Assembly (NCBI RefSeq): GCF_019279795.1
Contig: NC_056725.1
Location: forward strand, 1,611,552,859-1,611,616,858
From: Protopterus annectens
Lineage: Eukaryota; Chordata; Ceratodontiformes; Protopteridae
DNA: 64,000 nt
Reading direction: 5' to 3'
Both the position numbers and the translations under genes were made by a program. Shown in pieces: positions 58,471 through 64,000 of the stretch (position 1 is its first letter; each line of letters starts with the position of its first letter). The notes under the pieces were generated by a model. That model saw nothing but the letters and a program-made list of their open reading frames with translations. It was not told where the DNA came from and ran no database searches.

Positions 58471-59199
58471 GTAGGTGTGATTTTAATTGGGTTTTGAAGG
58501 TGGTTGTACATGTTTGAAGTCTGAGGTCAGGAGGCAGGATATTCCAGTTTTTTGCAACTTCATTGGTGAAGAGAGAGTTGCCTGAGCTATTTATATATTG
58601 GACACTTTCTAGGAGAGCTTTGTTGGTAGATCGTAACTGCCTGTTAGGGTTGTAGAAGGCTATGAGGCCAGACAGAGTAGAGTTTTTTTTCAGGATAGTA
58701 TAGTATCTGGTGCGCCAAGTTGAGTTGGTGGTACTGTAGTAAATTTGGGAATTCTAACCAGTGCAGTTTGTTCAGGGATTGGCAGTGGTGGGACCGTGAT
58801 CTGGTGTTGGCAGCAAATCTGTTGATTTTATTATAGCATGTGGAGAGTTTGTTAAGATCAGTTTTATTTAGGTTTGTTAGTACTGGACATGCATATAAGA
58901 TAGTTGCTAGCAGATGGGTTCTGGCTATGGTGATTCTAGCTTCTGAAGTTAGGTGTCATTTGCAGCGATATAGGGTCCCTAGCTTTCTGTGGACTTTGGA
59001 GACAGTGAGGGATATGTGTTTGTTGTACTTTAGTTGTTGGTCAATGGTGAATCCAAGTAACTTAGCTTCTGGTACTGGGGTGATGAGAGTCCTATTACCT
59101 AAGGTTATGCAAAAGGTAACATCCTGAATTTTGGTAGGTTGGAACAGCATAAGCTGTGTTTTCTTTGGTTTAATATTAGTTGGGAATTATTGAACCAAT

Positions 59200-60200
59200 A
59201 TTCTATGTCAGTGAAGGATTATTGTTTTTTTTGTTGTAGAAGTTTAATGTTGGATTCAGAGCAGATTAGGGTTGTATCGTCGGCATATTGGACAACTTTG
59301 GCACCTATAGTTGCGGAGTGGAGTTGATTTGTAAAGATGTTGAACAGCAGGGGGCCTAGGATGGAGCCTTGGGGTACACCAACTGTGACTGGTAATGGGG
59401 GGGATATGCAGTGTAATCCATTTGACAGATTGATGGCGATTGTCCAGATAGCTTTTAAACCACTGTATGGAGGGGCTGTCAAGGTTGAGATTGGTGAGGC
59501 AGATTAAAAGTTTATTGTGGAAAACTGTACTGAAGGCTTTGGAAAAGTCTGGAAAGGTGGCTGAGACAAGATTACCCTGGTTTATGTATGTGTTTATTAT
59601 GTTGGTGAAGTTAATTAGAGCAGTGGTGGTGCTGTGGGATGGATGCAAGCCATGTTGGGAGTTGGATAGGAGGTTGTTAGAAAAAAGGTGAATGAGGAGT
59701 TGATGGTGAATACATCTTTCTAGGATTTTGGATAGTCGTGAGAGGATAGCAATGGGTCAATAGTTGGAGAGGTCGGTGGATGAACATCCTTTGTGGAGGG
59801 GAATGATGTAGGAGGTTTTCCACAACGTTGGAACAGTGTGTTCAGTGATAGATCTATTTATTAGTAGTGTGATTGGATAGGCTATGGCTGCGGATGCTAT
59901 TTGGAGGTATTTGGCTGGGAGATTGTCAGCAGCAAGGCTGGTAGGTTTGTGTTTTGCTAGGAGTTTTTGGATACTATATACTGGTACTGGTTTAAGTGAG
60001 AAGGGGGTAGACTTAGACTGTTGTGTGGGAAGTTGGAGGAGATTGTTGGGGTTAGTATTGTTTATTACTTTAAGAATAGAAGTAGTAAAGTAGTCATTGA
60101 AAGTGGAGGCTATATGTGTATTTGACCCGACTGTATTGGATGGTGGAGTTGTTGCTTTACCGGGTTAGAGGATGTTGTTAACTGTGGCCCGGAATTTTTG
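59200..60200 (-). pseudogene. L2-like LINE reverse transcriptase
   Basis: Read 5' to 3' on the minus strand: HTVPTLWKTSYIIPLHKG then ILSRLSKILERCIHHQLLIH (motif 1), QHGLHPSHSTTTALINF (motif 2), TFPDFSKAFSTVFHNKLL (motif A; usual LDLSKAFDTV), TVGVPQGSILGPLLFNIFTN (motif B) and VQYADDTTLI (motif C, both Asp intact). Frame 59256-59648 holds motifs 2 and A; frame 59219-59482 holds B and C. They are separated by a shift at the C run near 59396. The N*-PIAIL stop disrupts the NYRPISIL box. Confidence 0.85.
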
Positions 60201-60729
60201 TGGGTTGTTACTAAATTTTCTTTGTAGGGAAATGTAGTAATTTTTGTTTGTCAGTCTTAACTTGTTTCTTAGCCTTGTTTCTGAGTTCAAGGTATAATTG
60301 CCTAGTTATGAATGTTTTGTGCTGGCGCCAGGTTTTCCAAGCCTTATCCCTATCTTTTAGTAAGGCCCTAGTTGTGCTTTGTAGCCATGGGGCAGGGTTG
60401 CTGCGTATTCTAATTGTCTTGATTGGGGCTAGATGACTGAGGATGCCTAGGAATGTGGAGTTGAAGTATTCTACGGCATGGTCAAGTGGGAGAGTTTTGA
60501 TGGGAGACCAGTTGCAGGATTCTAAGGCTTCTATGAAGTGATCTGTGGGGAAGTTTTTGTGGTATTGGGTTTGTAGAAGGCAGGGGGAGTTAACTGATTT
60601 TAGTTTATGCCTGAGGATGAAAGTGGGATTGTGGTTACTTAAAGAGTTAGGAAGTGTTTCACATTGAAGGGCAGTGATGGGCTGGTTTTTGAGATCCCAA
60701 TCTAGTATGGATTCTGTTTTTGAGGACAA

Positions 60730-61668
60730 ATCGATGCGTGTTAGTGATTGAATGGGTTGGGTAAAAGTATATAGGTTTATGTGGTTGGTGGGTGTTGGAG
60801 AGTGGATGGAGTTCCAGTCAATATTAACATTGCCTAGGATTATGGTTTCTTGGAAGAGGGTGTGGGAGGCCCAGTGTAGTATTGACTCTAATTTGGTTAG
60901 GTTGTCTCCTGGGGGTATATAGATTTCTATTATATTTAGGTGCTTGTGCTGGTTTTTGAGGAGTTTGGGCCATATGATTTCAGTGTTTTTGGGAATGGGA
61001 GGTTCCTGTTGGAGAAGCTGGAGTTTTCAGTTGATTTTATAAACTATGGCTATACCTCCATCTTTTTTGTATAGTTTGTCTACTCTTAAGATGCTGTATC
61101 CAGGAGGGATTATGGAGTTGTCCTTGATATGTGGTCTAAGCCATGTCTCAGTTATTAGCAGTATGTCTGGGTCATACAGGGCAATGGCTGAGTGCAGTTC
61201 TTCTATTTTGTTCATAATAATGTGAATGTTTAAATTAAGTATTAGTAGGTCATTGAGTTTTTGTTTAAGTGGTGGTCGGGAGCTCGGTTTATTGTTTATG
61301 TTTGTTATTGGTCCTGGGTTGGGGTGAATATCTCCTCCAAGTAGTAGCTGGGCTGCTATGTTAGTAATTGTTCTTAGGTATGAATTCATTAGGATGTGGA
61401 ATTTGAGGCATGGCTGTTTTTTGCAGTGTGGAGCATAGTGGATAGGGAAGATGATTTGAAAGCTGTTTTGTCTATGACTAAATGGGGCTGTGATTGCTGG
61501 TTTACAGAGGATTGGAGTGGAAAGGGGTAGAGTGGGGAGCTTTGGTTTATTACGTTTGATGGGTGAATATAGATATGAGGTAATAAAGGCCATTTTGGAG
61601 AGACATATGAGTAGGGACAGTAGTTGTAATGGAGTATAGTATGAGTGGGGGTAAGGTGAGTATGCCAT
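60730..61668 (-). pseudogene. L2-like LINE N-terminus and APE endonuclease
   Basis: A 213-codon frame (61027-61668). The first 100 residues include a Leu-rich hydrophobic start (PLQLLSLLICLS) and basic stretches, then LLLGGDIHPNPGP. The endonuclease begins LNDLLILNLNIH, continues HSAIALYDPDILLITETWLR with the catalytic Glu, and ends GYSILRVDKLYKKDGGIAIV. After a stop the GDFN-equivalent reads ILGNVNIDW near 60820, so a catalytic Asp is mutated. The enzyme would nick target DNA for priming; this copy is inactive. Confidence 0.8.
61311..61349 (-). other. 2A-like motif in the LINE protein
   Basis: LLLGGDIHPNPGP matches the C-terminal NPGP of ribosome-skipping 2A peptides, with GDIHPNPGP where the strong consensus is D-(V/I)-E-x-NPGP. 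Such motifs recur at the N-terminus of CR1/L2-clade LINE proteins. Whether the His-Pro variant skips is unknown. Confidence 0.6.
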
Positions 61669-61859
61669 AACTGAAATGGTATGGTCTGAAATTTGGGGGG
61701 GGGGGGGTGAACAAGTAGGTCACAAGATAAAAATAAAATAAAAGAAATGCTTCCTCGTTAATCAATAAAAAAGTAGTACACAATCTCAGAAAAATAGCAA
61801 ACTTATCTTAGTGTACCATAAATGCAGCAAAGCTTTAAATATTACCAGGTAGCTAGAGA

Positions 61860-62135
61860 GATTCATAGTGTGCCAATGGTGCAGCAGGTAACATACTTAC
61901 CTTTGGTGTAGAAGGCTGTTGATTCTATTGCCACACCATGCAAGGTGGACCATCTGCTGACACTGCAGTGCAGCATACTGGAGGTGCTGCACTTTTGAGC
62001 ATGCCATCCTTTGGATAAGACATTTACCCAAGGTCAAATTTGCTTGAGTTGGTGATAGTTCAGGCACCTATCAAAAAAGAATAGGGGAAGTTCCTTGATG
62101 TCATCACCAAATTTGTCCAAGTAGTATAAATAGCA
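61860..62135 (+). mobile_element. tRNA-headed SINE with conserved central domain
   Basis: Head: GTGCCAATGGTGCAGCAGGT (A box) and GTTGATTCTATTGCC (weak B box). The centre has GCATGCCATCCTTTGGATAA, GACATTTACCCAAGGTC and then CACCTATCAAAAAAGAATAG, GGGAAGTTCCTTGATGTCAT and CACCAAATTTGTCC. This matches the widespread GGATGAGACGTTAAACCGAG-type SINE domain. I think of Meta-type SINEs but am not sure of the family name. It differs from the V-domain SINEs. Confidence 0.6.
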
Positions 62136-62700
62136 TGTCATGTCTTCCCTGAAATGAAGTTACCAGCCAAGTGGGTCTAACACAATCAAAGGATAAATAA
62201 GAAATATATCCAAAGCCATTTTTAAACATGGGTATTTTCTCTTATTTTGAGTGGAGATGTTTTTTTCCTCTCTTGTGACATATAATGTCATAAATGATAT
62301 GCAACCAAACATTTGGACACAGTTCCCCTTGTAATGTCTGCCTGAGGTTTCCACATTTTCTATAACAAATGTACTTCAGCAGTTTTGATGGCACTCTGTG
62401 ATACAGAAAGATAAAGCTCTGATGGTGACCCAGGTGACCAAAGTTGGAATAGTGGATCAGATGTCTGTTGGAGTTGAGGTAGTGAGGGAAAGGAGTGATA
62501 AGGCTTCAACTGCTGTTTTTTCCCAGGGGAGAGTGACTTAGGTGGCATGTTCCAGGGTTTACCTGGGGAGGATTTTGCAGTTATTCATCACAGTCCTGCA
62601 GGAGGTTGGTGTAAATAGTAACAAGTCTGCAACAGAAGAACCTACTCTGCAGTGTTAGTCTTTATTATAACTGTTACCCTGTCAGGAACTGAAAATGATG
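62136..62700. other. Unassigned DNA
   Basis: No recognisable feature. Confidence 0.5.
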
Positions 62701-62705
62701 TTCTT

Positions 62706-62936
62706 GCATGTATAGGTAAGATTGCAATGTACAGCTAGTCTCAGCATATATAGGTGATTGCTATGTATAACTAGTCTCAGCATCTATAGGTAAGATTGCT
62801 ATGTCTAACTAGTCTCAGCATGTATAGGTAAGATTGCTATGTATAAGTAGTCTCAGCATATATAGGTAAGATTGCTATGTGTATCTAATCTCAGCATATA
62901 TAGGTAAGATTGCTATGTATAACTAGTCCCAGCATA
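62706..62936 (+). repeat. 38 bp minisatellite, about six units
   Basis: Units contain AGTCTCAGCATATATAGGTA and AGATTGCTATGTATAACT with point changes and one 4-base deletion (GGTGATTG). The array ends at the 5' edge of the terminal CR1 copy. Confidence 0.9.
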
Positions 62937-64000
62937 CATTTTGGCCACAAAACCCGGACAGAAATACAAAAGGCAGGGGAGTATCTATATTCATCAAGGA
63001 TACCCACACCTCCAGGTTAGTGGCACAGCACGATGTTTCAGAGATCATCCACGTGCATCTAACAATGGGCAAAACTGCTATTCAAATTATAGCTTGCTAC
63101 GGATTACCCACCATGTCCAGGACCCACACTCCACATTCCTGGAAACACTGGGAAACATAAAAGTCCTACCAAACACCTTGATATTGGGTGATTTCAATTA
63201 CCCAAACATTAACTGGGAGAACTACCCAAGTACAAACTCCCTTGCTCAACATTTCCTAGAATTTATAAACTCAAACGCCCTGGATCAACTGGTCAACACC
63301 CCCACCAGAGGTGACAACATATTGGACCTGGTCATCACCAACATGGGCGACCAGTGTTCCACACTGGAGGTCAACCCCTTGCTAGTTAGATCTGACCATA
63401 AACTAATCACTCTGGATATCCACATTCCGCCACCACCCCCAGTCAAAGAAACCACCGTGAAAAACTTTTCAAAAGCAAACTTCAGGTTACTTAAGACCGA
63501 GATGGGAAATTTCAAAGCCCCTATGCTAAAGGATAACGCTGTCCAAGCTGCAAAATCTTTTACTAATGCACTCTACAGGCACTTACAAGAGTGCATGGAT
63601 CGTACTATCCCAAACAAAACCAAGACTCACTTCTCCAAGAAAAGGAAACCAGTCTGGTGGACCCCTGCCATAAACAAGCTATACAACAGAAGGAGGAAAC
63701 TAGTACAGAAAAGAGTAAAATTCCAAGAAGGGAAGACATCCCTGATCAGTATCAGCAAGAAACTATGTTCCCTCATAAATTCATCCAAGGCTAGCTTTGA
63801 AAGAAAAATTGCCATGGACTCCAAAGATAACCACAAGGCATTCTTTAGCAATGTCAAGAATCTAAGTGGCAATTCCCAGATCTGCTCAGAGTTAGTGCAG
63901 AATGGCACAAAATACACTGAACCGACCGGTATAGCCAACATCCTGGCAGACAGGTTCAGTGCAAACTTCACCCCCCTCTCACCCCCAAAAGGGCCCATAA
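62937..64000 (+). mobile_element. CR1-clade LINE copy D, runs off the window
   Basis: 5'-truncated CR1 that begins within the APE endonuclease: GRGVSIFIKDTHTSRLVAQH then LTMGKTAIQIIACY, a frameshift near 63115, then LGDFNYPNINWENY. It continues through the linker to the start of the RT at the window end. Least degraded CR1 in the window. The minisatellite abuts its 5' edge. Confidence 0.9.
63121..64000 (+). CDS. CR1 ORF2 fragment: endonuclease C-terminus and linker, 3' partial
   Basis: One frame is open from about 63121 to the last base, roughly 290 codons. It holds the catalytic GDFN box (63187-63198), FINSNALDQLVNTPTRGDNI, LDLVITNM, RSDHKLITLDIHIPPPPP (the catalytic SDH end of the APE fold), then KKRKPVWWTPAINKLYNRRR and ILADRFSANFTPLSPPKGP leading into RT. 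No in-frame stop appears. The upstream part of the endonuclease is in another frame because of one indel near 63115, so the protein would not be made from its natural start. Whether RT continues intact lies outside the window. Confidence 0.8.

Larger units (their letters stand above)
57965..61690 (-). mobile_element. L2-like LINE, nearly full length
   Basis: Minus strand, 5' to 3': a hydrophobic leader, a 2A-like GDIHPNPGP, APE endonuclease, linker, RT, 3' UTR and tail. The tail (complement of ATTTAACATTTGTTTACCAG and GGGGGAAAAGCCCCCAGG, 57975-58060) matches the L2-like copy at 29.9 kb and the V-SINE tail. Frameshifts (one at a G/C run near 59400) and stops split ORF2. A (TA)n array and a 46 bp triplicate lie in the 3' UTR. 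No PLE or CR1 insertion interrupts it. Confidence 0.85.

Overview
This window looks like non-coding DNA from a large, repeat-rich vertebrate genome that is not mammalian. Nearly everything recognisable is a decayed transposable element or a simple repeat. The combination of CR1-clade and L2-like LINEs, L1, a DIRS-type tyrosine-recombinase retrotransposon, Penelope-like elements (PLEs) with GIY-YIG and hammerhead-like sequence, and V-domain SINEs fits a lungfish, another lobe-finned or basal fish, or an amphibian. The lineage call is an inference and is weak. I found no convincing host exon, rRNA, functional tRNA gene or CRISPR array. The window could lie inside a long intron or between genes.

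Layout. 1-1.9 kb: nothing assignable. 1.9-2.7 kb: a cluster of palindromes, including four tandem units of two alternating hairpins and a separate ~140 bp snap-back. 5.9-8.2 kb: a DIRS reverse transcriptase (RT) relic followed by a PLE with RT, GIY-YIG endonuclease and 3' region. 9.1-9.8 kb: a 347 bp hAT-like MITE with a perfect 8 bp duplication, in a long (TG)n tract. 10.8 and 13.3 kb: two different tRNA-headed SINEs. 13.4-17.1 kb: a quiet AT-rich stretch ending at a PLE terminal repeat with a hammerhead-like fold. 20.3-21.4 kb: (TA)n arrays around a fold-back element. 21.9-26.2 kb: a mosaic of CR1, a fold-back element with telomere-like repeats, L1 pieces, a 226 bp hammerhead-bearing fold-back insertion and a SINE. 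28.4-30 kb: L2-like LINE. 31-36.6 kb: CR1 copies in G-poor DNA. 39.7-41 kb: PLE on the minus strand. 42.6-43.2 kb: fold-back relic.

43.5-52.3 kb is the most structured part. A DIRS element on the plus strand is split twice. A minus-strand CR1, itself split by a 940 bp PLE fragment with an 11 bp target duplication, sits in its first ORF. A minus-strand L2-like LINE sits in its RT. 54.9 kb: another fold-back element. 57-57.6 kb: tandem repeats. 58-61.7 kb: a nearly full-length minus-strand L2-like LINE with a 2A-like motif. 61.9 kb: a third SINE type. 62.7 kb: a minisatellite. 62.9 kb to the end: a CR1 copy whose reading frame is still open at the window edge.

How the parts relate. Two SINE/LINE partnerships can be read directly: the V-domain SINE shares its 3' tail with the L2-like LINE, and the second SINE shares its tail, including the TATGAACC repeats, with CR1. 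The PLE sequences carry hammerhead-like motifs in three places, one inside a small fold-back insertion that resembles a non-autonomous (retrozyme-like) derivative. All element ORFs seen here are broken by stops, frameshifts or truncation, except the terminal CR1 frame, which cannot be judged past base 64000.
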